Positions 11,460 to 20,408 are shown, numbered from the stretch's first letter. The stretch is 24,071 bases of DNA from Eubacteriales bacterium (GCA_030533315.1 JAUNJL010000036.1:1-24071), one strand, 5' to 3'. The notes: generated from the letters alone by a model not told the origin. A program made the numbers and translations.

Positions 11460-12356
11460 ATGAAAAAAGCACTGTTTTATGGGATACTGGCGTCCCTGTT
11501 CTTTGCCTTTACCTTTGTGCTGAACCGGAGCATGAACCTCTCAGGAGGCTACTGGCTCTGGAGCGCCTGTCTCCGTTATCTCTTTACCCTTCCCCTTCTG
11601 TGGCTGCTGACGGCAAAAAAAGGCGGGACAGCGGGCATCCGAAAGGAAATCCGCTCTCACGCCTTCTCCTGGCTTCTGTGGAGCACCGTAGGCTTCGGCT
11701 TTTTTTATGTGCCTCTCACCCTGGCCTCCGTCTATGGGGAATCCTGGTTCGTCGCCGCTACCTGGCAGCTGACGATCGTGGCAGGCATCCTTCTGACGCC
11801 TCTTTTTGGCAAGAAGCTCCCCATCAAAAATCTTCTGTGGTCTGGAGTGATCCTGGGAGGGATCTTCCTTTTGCAGACCTCTCATTTTGCCTCTGCCAAC
11901 TGGAAGGGAATGCTTTTTTCCCTGGGGCTGATCCTGATCGCCGCCTTTTCTTATCCTCTGGGAAACCGTAAAATGATGGCCTGCTGCCCCCAGGAAATCA
12001 CCACTCTCCAGAGGGTCTTCGGCATGACCCTTTGCAGTATGCCCTTCTGGCTGATCCTGTCCCTTTACGCCCTGGCCACCCACGGCCTGCCCTCACCGGG
12101 ACAGACGGCACAGTCTCTGGTGGTAGCCGCCTTCTCCGGCGTAGCCGCCACGGTACTCTTTTTTGCGGGGACCGATCTCACCCGCCACGACCCCAAACAG
12201 CTGGCCGTGGTGGAGGCTACCCAGTCCGGGGAGGTCATCTTTGCCCTCCTGGGAGGCATCCTCTTCCTGGGAGACCCTCTTCCCAGCCCCTTAGGCTTCG
12301 CAGGGATCTCCATCATCGTCATAGGCATGATCGGAAACAGCCTGGCCAGCGCTTAG
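11460..12356 (+). CDS. EmrE/DMT-superfamily multidrug efflux-type transporter
   Basis: This 298-residue integral membrane protein starts MKKALFYGILASLFFAFTF. The ATG at 11460 is chosen because AAAGGTGG lies just upstream; an upstream in-frame extension to 11379 would cross the promoter. Roughly ten hydrophobic segments are visible, with the two-fold repeat and the C-terminal GGILFLGDPL...GFAGISIIVIGM pattern of DMT transporters. The early NRSMNLSGGYWLWSA matches the multidrug-resistance efflux (EmrE-like) subgroup as remembered; substrate is unknown. It is divergent from the giant surface gene and convergent with the GGDEF-EAL gene, whose stop lies only 10 bp away, so it is probably monocistronic. 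The membrane class is secure; the drug-export role is inferred from the family. Confidence 0.85.
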   Translation: MKKALFYGILASLFFAFTFVLNRSMNLSGGYWLWSACLRYLFTLPLLWLLTAKKGGTAGIRKEIRSHAFSWLLWSTVGFGFFYVPLTLASVYGESWFVAATWQLTIVAGILLTPLFGKKLPIKNLLWSGVILGGIFLLQTSHFASANWKGMLFSLGLILIAAFSYPLGNRKMMACCPQEITTLQRVFGMTLCSMPFWLILSLYALATHGLPSPGQTAQSLVVAAFSGVAATVLFFAGTDLTRHDPKQLAVVEATQSGEVIFALLGGILFLGDPLPSPLGFAGISIIVIGMIGNSLASA

Positions 12357-12366
12357 GCGGCCCTTC

Positions 12367-14592
12367 CTACAGGTATTTTTCCTGGAAGGTTCGGGCCGTC
12401 AGAGGACGGTCATAGTAATAGCCCTGGATCACGTCTCCTCCCAGCTCCCGGATGGTCTCCAGCTGCTCCCTCGTCTCCACGCCTTCCACCACCGTCCGGA
12501 TCGAAAGAGACTTGGCCAGATCAAACATGCATTTCAGCACGGCCTTGCTCTTCCATTCCTCCTCCGTTCTGCTGAGGAAGATCCGGTCGATCTTCAGCTC
12601 GTCTATGCTCAGATCCTTCAAGGTATTCAAAGAGGAATAGCCTGCCCCGAAATCATCCAGAGAAATATGAAAGCCCCGGCTTTCCAGGTGCTGGAAGATC
12701 TGGTTGATCTCCTCCGCACTCTCCATCATCAGGCTCTCCGTAACCTCCAGAACGATCAGAGAAGGCGGGATCTGGTATTTTTCCGTAATACCCGTCACCT
12801 TTTCGATGTAATTCTTCTGGTAAAACAGCACCTTGGACTGGTTGACGGAGATCGGCTTCACCTGATATCCCGCATCCAGCCAGCTGCGAAGAAGGCGGCA
12901 CACCGCCTCCAGCATGTACAGATCTACCTGAGCGACAAATCCATTCTTCTCAAAGACCGGGATGAAGTCTCCCGGATAGATCATCTTTCCGTCCTCAATA
13001 GGCCAGCGGATCAGCGCCTCCCCGCCCGCCAGAACGCCGTCGGAAAGACTGATCTTCGGCTGGATGTAAACCTGAAACTCCCGGTTCTCCAGAGCTGGAT
13101 GCATCCGGTTTTCGATCATGTTCCGCATCCTTGCCCTCGCATGGATCTCGTCGTTGTAGAAGTTTACCTTGTTGGAATGGCCTCCCTTCGCCTGCTGAAG
13201 AGCCATGGACGCCCGGTCCATGAAGATGTCAAAATCAATCTTGTTGCTGTACATCTCGATGATCTTCACACCGCAGCCGATGGTGATCTTAAATGCCTTA
13301 TTCTCCTTCTGTGCGATCTGGGATATCCTGGAGCAGACGTGATACAGCCGCTCCTTCAGCCTGATGGGATCCTGGATAAAGACAAGGACACCGAAGCAGT
13401 CTCCATTGTCCCTGTAGCAGCATTCACCCGGCAGGAGGCTGTCCTTCAAAATCCGGGCCATCTCCTTTAACAGCCGGTCTCCCTCCTCGTACCCGAACAG
13501 CTCATTGTAAAACTTGAAATCCGCAACGTCAAAAAGAGCCAGTGCATAATCGTGGCGGACATTCAGCTTTTCCTTGGCATCTATCAAAAATCCCACCTTG
13601 TTGTAAAGGCCAGTGAGCTGGTCATAATAGGCAAGAGAGGTGACAGATTTCCTGGAACGATAATTGGTCAGGATGATGGTGGTGACCAGGGAAACGGCCG
13701 CCAGCACGATCATCCCCACACTGACGGAGGCCACCCTGGTGAGATTGTGGAAGCTGGAATACAAGACACGCTTTGGGACAATGGTCAGCACGTACCAGTC
13801 ATTGATTCCCGTGTTCACATAGGCCCCCCATGCCTCGATGCCGTGCATGGAGACCTCATAGATCCCATCCCGTCCCTCCTGCACATTTTTCAGGATCTTC
13901 TCCCTGGATCTCAGGGCGACGGCATCATCTGTCCATACATTGTCCACCGCCATATCCGCCTGGCTGTTGGAGAAGCGAAAGACGATATTCCCCTGGCTGT
14001 CCACAATATGAGCCACCGCTTCCCCGGAAAAAATCTCTTCACTGACGATCTCCCGAAACACCTCCGTCCGGATGGTGGCCGTCACGGCTCCCAGAAGCTG
14101 GCCGTCCCGGTACACAGGCACCGCATAGCAATTAATGTAGGAGCTGCCGAAATATTCCGGGATCACCGGGGACACCGCCGCCTCCCCTTGAAGGGCCCTC
14201 TGTATAAACTCCATGTCTGACAGGTCCACGTTCCGGTAGATCTCCCCCTCCCGGTCCACCATGTCGGCTTTTCCATTCGGCGCAACGAAAGCCATGCGCA
14301 GGTAGGGATCACTGCTGCTCCTCCTGCGTACCCGCCGCAAAACCTCCACCGGTTCATCCTCCTCATCTGCGATCACGGATGCCAGCATACTCAGGGTCTT
14401 CATATCTCCGCCGATCTGCTTCGTAAAGCTGTTGCGGTACTGAACTGCCACCTCCTTGATATACTCCTTGCTGCTGTCTGTCTGTGCCATTCCAATCTTG
14501 TGGATCAGATTGAAGCTTACCAGGGACAGCAGGACAAAAACAACTGCCGACAGGAAAACCCCACTCTTCACACTTTTTAAAAACTTCTTCAA
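12367..14592 (-). CDS. Membrane dCACHE sensor with degenerate GGDEF and intact EAL domain (probable c-di-GMP phosphodiesterase)
   Basis: This is a 741-residue protein. A transmembrane segment (about 11-31) precedes an extracellular dCACHE-like sensor (about 33-285), a second transmembrane segment (about 286-309), a GGDEF-fold domain (about 320-480) and an EAL domain (about 490-741). The cyclase signature is RDNGDCF (394-400) rather than R-x-GGDEF, so cyclase activity is probably lost, though GTP could still bind as a regulator. The phosphodiesterase residues look complete: EALIRW (525-530), SVNQS, LEVTES, DDFGAGYSS, K667 in DELKID, VEGVET and QGYYYDRP. It should therefore hydrolyse c-di-GMP in response to an external ligand. 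The start is TTG at 14592, the only start seen after an in-frame stop, with a purine-rich AAAGGAAGAGGGGG upstream at longer than ideal spacing. The cyclase gene lies 272 bp upstream on the same strand. Confidence 0.93.
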   Translation of the reverse strand: MKKFLKSVKSGVFLSAVVFVLLSLVSFNLIHKIGMAQTDSSKEYIKEVAVQYRNSFTKQIGGDMKTLSMLASVIADEEDEPVEVLRRVRRRSSSDPYLRMAFVAPNGKADMVDREGEIYRNVDLSDMEFIQRALQGEAAVSPVIPEYFGSSYINCYAVPVYRDGQLLGAVTATIRTEVFREIVSEEIFSGEAVAHIVDSQGNIVFRFSNSQADMAVDNVWTDDAVALRSREKILKNVQEGRDGIYEVSMHGIEAWGAYVNTGINDWYVLTIVPKRVLYSSFHNLTRVASVSVGMIVLAAVSLVTTIILTNYRSRKSVTSLAYYDQLTGLYNKVGFLIDAKEKLNVRHDYALALFDVADFKFYNELFGYEEGDRLLKEMARILKDSLLPGECCYRDNGDCFGVLVFIQDPIRLKERLYHVCSRISQIAQKENKAFKITIGCGVKIIEMYSNKIDFDIFMDRASMALQQAKGGHSNKVNFYNDEIHARARMRNMIENRMHPALENREFQVYIQPKISLSDGVLAGGEALIRWPIEDGKMIYPGDFIPVFEKNGFVAQVDLYMLEAVCRLLRSWLDAGYQVKPISVNQSKVLFYQKNYIEKVTGITEKYQIPPSLIVLEVTESLMMESAEEINQIFQHLESRGFHISLDDFGAGYSSLNTLKDLSIDELKIDRIFLSRTEEEWKSKAVLKCMFDLAKSLSIRTVVEGVETREQLETIRELGGDVIQGYYYDRPLTARTFQEKYL

Positions 14593-14864
14593 AGACGAAA
14601 ACGCCCCCTCTTCCTTTTCGTATCTTTTTGGGCGATGGTGCCGTCATTTTCCTGCGCACTTCGTCGATCTGTCCATACTCCGCCAACTGCCTCCATGTCC
14701 GCCATGGCATTTCCAAAGCCATCCGGCGTCCTCGCACCATGCAGGCCTCACAGGCAGGGAAGGATCTGCGGCCATTCGCTCCCGCCGCCCTTTCCGCAAA
14801 ATGGGCGAGACCGTGCGCCGGAGCTGCAAAAATCCGGCTCCTCACTCTCCTTCTGCTGCCAACC
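14593..14864 (-). other. 272-bp gap between the cyclase and phosphodiesterase genes
   Basis: No convincing gene, promoter or terminator is visible. A minus-strand open frame starting with GTG at 14845 has AGAAGGAG only about 2 nt upstream, encodes an Arg-rich product with no recognisable fold, and runs far into the phosphodiesterase gene in another frame. It could be remnant coding DNA. With no terminator seen, the two genes may be co-transcribed. Confidence 0.4.
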
Positions 14865-15749
14865 TCACCTTCCCTGTGTCCTCATCTTGTCCAGATACAT
14901 ATTCTGGTCCGCCTGCTCCATAAGGCTGGTGATCATCTCACCGCTAGCATCAAACTTGTCCGTGTAGGAGTACCCCGCATTGATCTGGATCTGATAATCC
15001 ACCATACCCTCGATCCGTATCTCCTGTATTTTTTCCCGTATTCGCCTGATCACCCATTGGACGATCACCTCTCCGCAGCCCTGCATCACCAGGAGGAACT
15101 CGTCTCCTCCGATGCGCATGACGGCCTCCTCCTTCCTGGTGTGCCTCTTCATGACGCGGGCGATCTCTCTCAGAACCTGGTCCCCTGCAATGTGACCGTA
15201 GGTGTCGTTCACTTCCTTGAAGCGGCGCACGTCCCAGATAACGAAGCCAACGTACCTGGAAAGCGCTCTTTTTGTCTGATAGAGAAACATCCGGTCATCA
15301 AAATACCGGCGGTTGTACACCCCAGTCAAAGAGTCCGTGTACAGCTTATGGTCAAATTCATTCATGGTCCTGGCAACGATCTGTTCTCCCACAGCCTTCA
15401 CCTGGATCTCCCGGGAGACCTCGTTCACCATTTCCAGGACCACGATGCGGTTCTCCATGTCCGTGATCCGAAAAGGCATGGCGACCACGAAAAAGGCGCT
15501 GTCCTCCCGAAACTCATATTTTGTTTTCCGTTCAAACTTTGTGCGAGCCTTCAAGCTGATACAGTTGCTACACCGCATATTCTTATTCCATACCTTATAG
15601 CAGATGTCCTCAGGAGCCCCGTTCTTCAGACTGTCGTCCAGCACCTGAACACTGTATGGATTGACCACGCGGACCACGTCGAATATCTTCTTTAGGTCTT
15701 TCATCAGCCGCCGCAGCTCTTCTCCTGTAATTTCCTCTCCTTGTTTCAT
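14865..15749 (-). CDS. Diguanylate cyclase with N-terminal PAS-like, Cys-containing sensor domain
   Basis: This is a 294-residue soluble protein. The C-terminal half is a full GGDEF domain: DSLTGVYNRRYF, DVRRFKEVNDTYGH, then MRIGGDEFLLV with GGDEF at 214-218, and a closing ADQNMYLDK. It should make c-di-GMP from two GTP. The inhibitory-site position, normally R-x-x-D, reads RKEE (205-208), so product inhibition may be weak. The N-terminal 120 residues look PAS-like and carry C50-x9-C60-x2-C63 (CYKVWN...RCSNC), a possible metal- or redox-sensing motif. No transmembrane segment is visible. The ATG at 15749 follows GAGAAGG. It lies upstream of the EAL gene, so the pair supplies opposing activities. 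Confidence 0.93.
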   Translation of the reverse strand: MKQGEEITGEELRRLMKDLKKIFDVVRVVNPYSVQVLDDSLKNGAPEDICYKVWNKNMRCSNCISLKARTKFERKTKYEFREDSAFFVVAMPFRITDMENRIVVLEMVNEVSREIQVKAVGEQIVARTMNEFDHKLYTDSLTGVYNRRYFDDRMFLYQTKRALSRYVGFVIWDVRRFKEVNDTYGHIAGDQVLREIARVMKRHTRKEEAVMRIGGDEFLLVMQGCGEVIVQWVIRRIREKIQEIRIEGMVDYQIQINAGYSYTDKFDASGEMITSLMEQADQNMYLDKMRTQGR

Positions 15750-15783
15750 CTAGCCTTCTCGCTTCCTTACAATTTTTGTATAC

Positions 15784-15812
15784 AGTATAATAATATTTAG
15801 AAAAAATTACAA
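15784..15812 (-). promoter_or_regulatory. Promoter of the diguanylate cyclase gene
   Basis: On the minus strand TTGTAA (15812-15807) and TATACT (15789-15784) are separated by 17 bp, in an AT-rich island within otherwise GC-rich DNA. The start site would be near 15777, about 28 nt before the ATG. Confidence 0.65.
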
Positions 15813-15934
15813 GGGTCAGTTTCGCCTATTTTATGTAAGAATATACCCATCTGCAACAGTTCAGATCCGTATTTTCCCCACCTGGTCCCAGAAAAACACA
15901 AGGGTGCAAAAATCCGCCCGCCGCCTTAGCAAAA

Positions 15935-18900
15935 CTAGCTTAGCTGCCACCGGACATGGCTTCCCTCCTCATCTCTGGTGACGATCAGTTGATCCTCCAG
16001 CTCCTGCTTCAGCTCCGTCACGTGGGAGATGATACCGATCAGCCTCTCCCCTCCCGCCATCCGGCGGAGCACCCGCACCGCCTGGGATCTGGAGTGATCA
16101 TCTAGGGAACCGAAGCCCTCGTCGATAAACATCATGTCCAAATGGATGGCAGCGGCGCTTTCCTGAATCTCATCCGCCATGCCAAGGGCCAGAGACAAGG
16201 CCGCCATAAAGGATTCTCCCCCGGAAAGGGTCCGCACATCCCGCTCCTTTCCGTTGACGGCGGAAAAGACCGTCAGATCCAATCCCCTGTTCTTTCCCTC
16301 GCCTGCCAGCTCCTCCCCCACCATTCCCAGGGAAAACTGCCCCGCCGTCATTTCCTGGAAACGAAGATTCGCCCTGGACAGGATCCTTCTCAGATAACAG
16401 CGCTGCACGTAGGTCTCGATGTCCATGCGGGAGCCAGACACCTTCCCCGACAGGCGGTTGTACAGACTGTCCAATCTGGTAAATTCCCGGGCGCTCCTGG
16501 CTCTCTCCTCCATTCTGGAGGCCAGGGCGCTGCGGGCCTTCTGGTTGCTCCCGTACAGCTCCTGCAGACCTCGGAGAGCTTCCTCTTCCCGCTCCCGGCG
16601 CTTCTGTGCCTCCCTGACCGCCGCCTCCAAGGCGGGGATGTCCGGCTTTTCCTGATCTCCGATGGCCTCCCTCGCCGCATCCAGGGCGCCCTCTGCACCA
16701 GCCCTCCTTCGCTGGTGGGCCTGCACCTTCTCCCGGAGTTCCTCCGCCGCCCCTCTTTCCCATCGCTCCGTAAGGGCCTGCCACCGCTCCTCCTGCATCT
16801 CTTTTTCTTCCCTTAGGGCGACATACTGTGCCTTCCGCTCCTCCGCCTCCCGGGAAAGCCCGGGAAGCTCCTGCTCATATCGGCTCATCAAAGCCACCCC
16901 ATTATCCAGCCTGGTTTTGGCCTCCTGGAAAACCCTTCTGGCCTCCTGATACCTCGCTTCCCTTTTCTCTCTGAGCCCTGTGGCCTCCCCCAGCGCTCTC
17001 TCAGCCTCTTCCCGGCTCTGGTAAACCCGCTGCTGCTCCAGCTCCTTTTTCGACGCCTCCAGGGATACCAGGGCGGCCCCGGCCTCCTTCGCCTCTTTTT
17101 CCGCCTCCTGAATCGTCTCTCCCAGGCTTTTTTTCTTTTCCTCCGCCTCCTCAAGAAGCTTCTCCAGCTGTCCCAGGCGCAAAACCTGAGCCTCCCTTTC
17201 CCTGCGCTCCTCCAAAAGCCTCTGCAGATGAGACTCCACAAGGCTCTCCGCCTCCGAAAGGGTCTTTTTCGCCATAGGACTTCCCAGGATTTTTTCTGTC
17301 TGTATCACCAGCTTTTCCAGAAGCCTTCTCCCGGCCTCCTCCTTTTCCCGCAAAAGCTCCGCCGCCGACCCAGAGGCTGCCGCCTTTTCCGTCTGCTCTT
17401 TCCGAAGGGCGTCCGCCTCCTCTCCCAGAAGCTGGATCGCCTCCCTGCTCAGCCCCCGGTGCTCCGGCCTCAGCTCGCAGGGAGCCGGATGCTCCCGGGA
17501 GCCGCAGACGGGGCAGGGCTGCCCCTGCCTCAGCTTTTCCTTTGCCAAAAGCCCTGCCTGTGCATCCAAAAACTCATTCTGCACCGCCTCATATTCCCGG
17601 ATCTTTCTTGCGCAGCGCCCCCGGCATTCCTGGTAGGACTCCAGGGCCTGACGGGCCCTTTCCCCCTGGGCCTGAGCCTCCTCCCCTGCCATCCTGGCCT
17701 CCGCCGCCTGCTGCCTCAGGCCGGATGCCTCCTCCGCTTTTTTCCTCCAAAGCTCCAGTCTGGCAGGCGCATCCGCCAGCTCTCCCAGCTGCCTGCGCCA
17801 ATCCTGCTCCTGCTTCTCCAGCCTTTCCAGATCCCTTTTGCTTTGGTCAGCCTCCCTCTGCCACTGCCCAAAGGACTCCTCCGCCTCTCTCTGCCTCTCC
17901 CAGACCTGGTCAAGCTTTCCCAAAACCTCCTCCGCCTGGCGGACCCTCTCAGCGGTTCTGGCAAAGGACTTCAGCTCCTCATCCCTCTCCGCCCTCGCCT
18001 TCTCCTCCTCCCTGGCCGCAGCCTCCCATTCCTCCTTGTATGAGGGCAGCCTTCCGGCCAGGGCGTCCCGCTGGCCTTTTCTTTCTGCGGCTGCCTGCTC
18101 CCCGTCCCGGTATCGAAGGTAAAGCTCCCGCACCTCATAGGCGGCGCCGATCTCTCCCGCCAGGCGAAGAGCCTCTTCCATCTCCTCCTTTTCCCCCTCA
18201 CATTCCATCAGAATCTCCCTTGCGGACTCCATCTGGTGGAACGCCTTTTCCAAGACCGTCCCCCTGGCGTAGGCGTCTCTCATTTTATCCCGGATCTGGC
18301 CCGCCCTGCGGCAGCTTTTCTCCGCCTCACTCTGCTTCTCCTCCAGCCAGTCACAGAGAACGCCCAGCTCCTGCAAAAGCCCTTCCATATCCGGTGCGCC
18401 AAAGTCCTCTCTGCACAGAAGCTTCTCCTTTTTTTCCCTCAGAAGATCCCCTTTTTCATAATCCTGGGGAACCGCCACGTAAGCCGCCTCCGCCTGACAA
18501 GCCGCGCGGATCTCTCCCATCTCCTCCAGCTTTTCCTTTCTCCTTCTTCCCAACTCCTCCACCAGCTCCTGGAAACGCTCCGTGTGGAACAGCTTTCGGA
18601 AAATCAGCTTCTTGTCGTTGGATCTTGCTCTGAGAAGCTCCATAAATTCTCCCTGGGCGATCATGGCCACCTGCATAAACTGATTCTTGCTCAGCCCCAC
18701 GATCTCCTCCAGTCTCTGATCCGTCTCCTTTTGATTCTGAGAATACTCCGTGCCGTCGGGGAGAAGAAGGGACACCGTCTCTCTCTCCTCCTTAAAGCCC
18801 GTGCCCTTTTTCAGAGGACGCAGGTGCCTCGGCGTCCTCCGCACCCTGTAAACCTCCCGCAAAGACCCCCTTTGCTCCTCGAAGCTCAGCTCCACAAAGG

Positions 18901-19132
18901 GCTTCCGGCTGTAATCCACAAACTGGCTCTGAAGCTGCAGCCCCTCTTTTTTGTTGGCGGAAGAGCTCGCCTCACCGTAAAGGGCGAACACGATGGCGTC
19001 AAAAATGGTGGTCTTTCCCGCCCCTGTATCCCCCGTGATGAGAAACAGGCTCTGTCCGGTCCTGGTAAAATCAATGACCGTGGTTTTTCCATAAGAGCCA
19101 AAGGCCTGCATGGTCAATGTCAACGGTTTCAT
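15935..19132 (-). CDS. sbcC: SbcC, Rad50-like ATPase subunit of the SbcCD nuclease
   Basis: This 1,065-residue SMC-like ATPase pairs with SbcD to cut hairpins and process DNA ends. Visible motifs are Walker A GDTGAGKTT (34-42), a very long Glu/Lys/Arg/Ala-rich coiled coil, a central zinc hook CPVC (540-543), a second coiled coil, the ABC signature LSGGES (969-974), Walker B ending in IDE (D1004, E1005) and an H-loop ISHV (H1037). Length is normal for the family. The ATG at 19132 (MKPLTLTMQAFGSYG) is chosen over an in-frame ATG 33 nt upstream because it begins at the conserved N terminus, has GGGAGG upstream, and lies 1 nt after the sbcD stop. That spacing implies translational coupling. No clear terminator was found after it. 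Confidence 0.97.
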   Translation of the reverse strand: MKPLTLTMQAFGSYGKTTVIDFTRTGQSLFLITGDTGAGKTTIFDAIVFALYGEASSSANKKEGLQLQSQFVDYSRKPFVELSFEEQRGSLREVYRVRRTPRHLRPLKKGTGFKEERETVSLLLPDGTEYSQNQKETDQRLEEIVGLSKNQFMQVAMIAQGEFMELLRARSNDKKLIFRKLFHTERFQELVEELGRRRKEKLEEMGEIRAACQAEAAYVAVPQDYEKGDLLREKKEKLLCREDFGAPDMEGLLQELGVLCDWLEEKQSEAEKSCRRAGQIRDKMRDAYARGTVLEKAFHQMESAREILMECEGEKEEMEEALRLAGEIGAAYEVRELYLRYRDGEQAAAERKGQRDALAGRLPSYKEEWEAAAREEEKARAERDEELKSFARTAERVRQAEEVLGKLDQVWERQREAEESFGQWQREADQSKRDLERLEKQEQDWRRQLGELADAPARLELWRKKAEEASGLRQQAAEARMAGEEAQAQGERARQALESYQECRGRCARKIREYEAVQNEFLDAQAGLLAKEKLRQGQPCPVCGSREHPAPCELRPEHRGLSREAIQLLGEEADALRKEQTEKAAASGSAAELLREKEEAGRRLLEKLVIQTEKILGSPMAKKTLSEAESLVESHLQRLLEERREREAQVLRLGQLEKLLEEAEEKKKSLGETIQEAEKEAKEAGAALVSLEASKKELEQQRVYQSREEAERALGEATGLREKREARYQEARRVFQEAKTRLDNGVALMSRYEQELPGLSREAEERKAQYVALREEKEMQEERWQALTERWERGAAEELREKVQAHQRRRAGAEGALDAAREAIGDQEKPDIPALEAAVREAQKRREREEEALRGLQELYGSNQKARSALASRMEERARSAREFTRLDSLYNRLSGKVSGSRMDIETYVQRCYLRRILSRANLRFQEMTAGQFSLGMVGEELAGEGKNRGLDLTVFSAVNGKERDVRTLSGGESFMAALSLALGMADEIQESAAAIHLDMMFIDEGFGSLDDHSRSQAVRVLRRMAGGERLIGIISHVTELKQELEDQLIVTRDEEGSHVRWQLS

Positions 19133-19133
19133 C

Positions 19134-20285
19134 CTAGCGCACCTCCCCGATAGTGTTGAGAACATCCTGAAGCAGCAGCCGCTCCTCCTGATCCAGATCC
19201 TTCAAAAAACTGCAGCACAGAGAAAAAGCATCCAGCGTCTCCGCCTCCCCCCGCTCCAGCTCTCTGTAATCCGCCCGGCGCACCAGCTCCCTGCGTATTT
19301 CCAGGAGATGGGGAAATGCCTGACGGAGCCTGCTTTGCATATCCAGCACGTCCAGCTCCTCCTTGTCCGTGAGAAGGGCCGTCACATAGTCCTGACACCC
19401 CTGGGCCAGAACCTCCTCCAGCTTTCCCCGGATGACCCGGATCTGGCGGAGGGGCCGCAGCGGGATCACCTGGATGTCCAGCTGCCCTTTTTTTCCCAGC
19501 TCCACCTCGAGAATCCCCTTCTGCTGTCCCCCCTCGCTGACCGAGCAGGCCAGAGGCGTGCCGCAGTACCGAAAACGGTCCCCGCCCGCCTTCATCGGCT
19601 TGTGGATGTGTCCCAAAGCCCCATAGTCAAATTTTTCCAGTACATCCGTCCTCACTGCGTCGATGTTTCCCACGGTGCAGATTTCCGAATCCATACGCTC
19701 CACCTCCCGGGGATCCTTTCCCATTGGCAGATAGAACTGATGGCTCACAAGGACGTTTCGATCTTCTTCCCGGAGCCTTTCTCTTCCCAGCAGCCGGCGA
19801 AGCGCCTGGTCGTAGGAAAGGCTGTTTCCCTTTTCATCGGTTCCGGTAATGCCCCGCACCATGGACGGCTTCACAAAGGGGAGAAGATAAAAGTGAACCT
19901 CCCCAAAGGAATCCTCCAGGGTCACCTGCTGGATATACTCCTCCGGCCTCTGGGGCGGCAGCCCGATCATGTGGATCCTCTGGTCCTTTAGAATATCCCG
20001 GAAGAGATTGATCCTCGTCCCGCTGTCATGATTTCCGCTGACCGCCATGATCTCTGCCTCCGGCGCAGCCTGCCGAAGCTTCAGGATAAACCAGTCAAAC
20101 ACCTCCACGGCCTCGGCGGCGGGAACCGCTTTATCATAAAGATCCCCGGCGATCAGAATGGCGTCCGGCCGGCGCAGGGCCGCAGCCGCCGCCACCTGCT
20201 CCAGCACATACTCCTGATCCTCCCTCAGATCCTGGTTCATCAGCTTCAGTCCGATATGCAGATCGGACAAATGAAAGATCCTCAC
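19134..20285 (-). CDS. sbcD: SbcD, Mre11-like exonuclease subunit of SbcCD
   Basis: This 383-residue calcineurin-like phosphoesterase is the nuclease partner of SbcC. It starts (M/V)RIFHLSDLHIG, with metal ligands D8 and H10, then AGD (D48), GNHD (N85, H86, D87), a later SH and the GHIH motif. It also has a C-terminal capping region of the usual size. The start is GTG at 20285, preceded by AAAGGAG; a longer frame from 20366 would translate through the leader terminator hairpin and lacks family similarity. The TAG stop is one base before the sbcC ATG. Expression should depend on the promoter and leader at 20286-20408. Confidence 0.97.
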   Translation of the reverse strand: MRIFHLSDLHIGLKLMNQDLREDQEYVLEQVAAAAALRRPDAILIAGDLYDKAVPAAEAVEVFDWFILKLRQAAPEAEIMAVSGNHDSGTRINLFRDILKDQRIHMIGLPPQRPEEYIQQVTLEDSFGEVHFYLLPFVKPSMVRGITGTDEKGNSLSYDQALRRLLGRERLREEDRNVLVSHQFYLPMGKDPREVERMDSEICTVGNIDAVRTDVLEKFDYGALGHIHKPMKAGGDRFRYCGTPLACSVSEGGQQKGILEVELGKKGQLDIQVIPLRPLRQIRVIRGKLEEVLAQGCQDYVTALLTDKEELDVLDMQSRLRQAFPHLLEIRRELVRRADYRELERGEAETLDAFSLCCSFLKDLDQEERLLLQDVLNTIGEVR

Positions 20286-20317
20286 TCTTTTTTCTCCTTT
20301 CCTCCCCTGCCCCTGAT

Positions 20318-20350
20318 AAAAAAACAGAACGGCCCAGATACCTGAGCCGT
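20318..20350 (-). terminator. Intrinsic terminator in the leader of sbcDC (possible attenuator)
   Basis: In the minus-strand RNA, ACGGCUCAG (20350-20342) and CUGGGCCGU (20337-20329) form a 9-bp stem (one G-U pair) with a GUAU loop. It is followed within 4 nt by seven U (20324-20318). It lies between the predicted sbcD promoter and the GTG start at 20285, so it would stop or attenuate sbcDC transcription. Confidence 0.7.
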
Positions 20351-20378
20351 CACAAAAGCCGGGCATGTCTTCTCATTT

Positions 20379-20408
20379 ATTATAACAGACGGCAGGCTTT
20401 TCCCGCAA
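20379..20408 (-). promoter_or_regulatory. Putative promoter of sbcDC
   Basis: On the minus strand a consensus -10 TATAAT (20384-20379) is preceded at 18 bp by a partial -35 TTGCGG (20408-20403). The start site would be near 20372, about 87 nt upstream of the sbcD GTG and about 22 nt before the terminator-like hairpin. Confidence 0.5.

Noticed and set aside
12357..12390. Bidirectional terminator between the exporter and the EAL gene
   Set aside because: A bulged CCTTCC/GGAAGG hairpin exists but lies largely in the EAL coding end and has no proper T tract for either strand.
14363..14845. 160-residue minus-strand frame overlapping the start of the phosphodiesterase gene
   Set aside because: The GTG start has a ribosome binding site only about 2 nt away, the product shows no fold, and over half of it overlaps the well-supported EAL gene in another frame.
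14628..15695. 355-residue plus-strand open frame over the cyclase gene
   Set aside because: It is antisense to a clear GGDEF protein, has no start signal and no family features.
17228..18633. Plus-strand open frames rich in Pro, Leu and Ser over sbcC
   Set aside because: They are shadows of the Glu/Lys/Arg/Ala-rich coiled coil on the minus strand; composition is that of antisense coiled-coil sequence.
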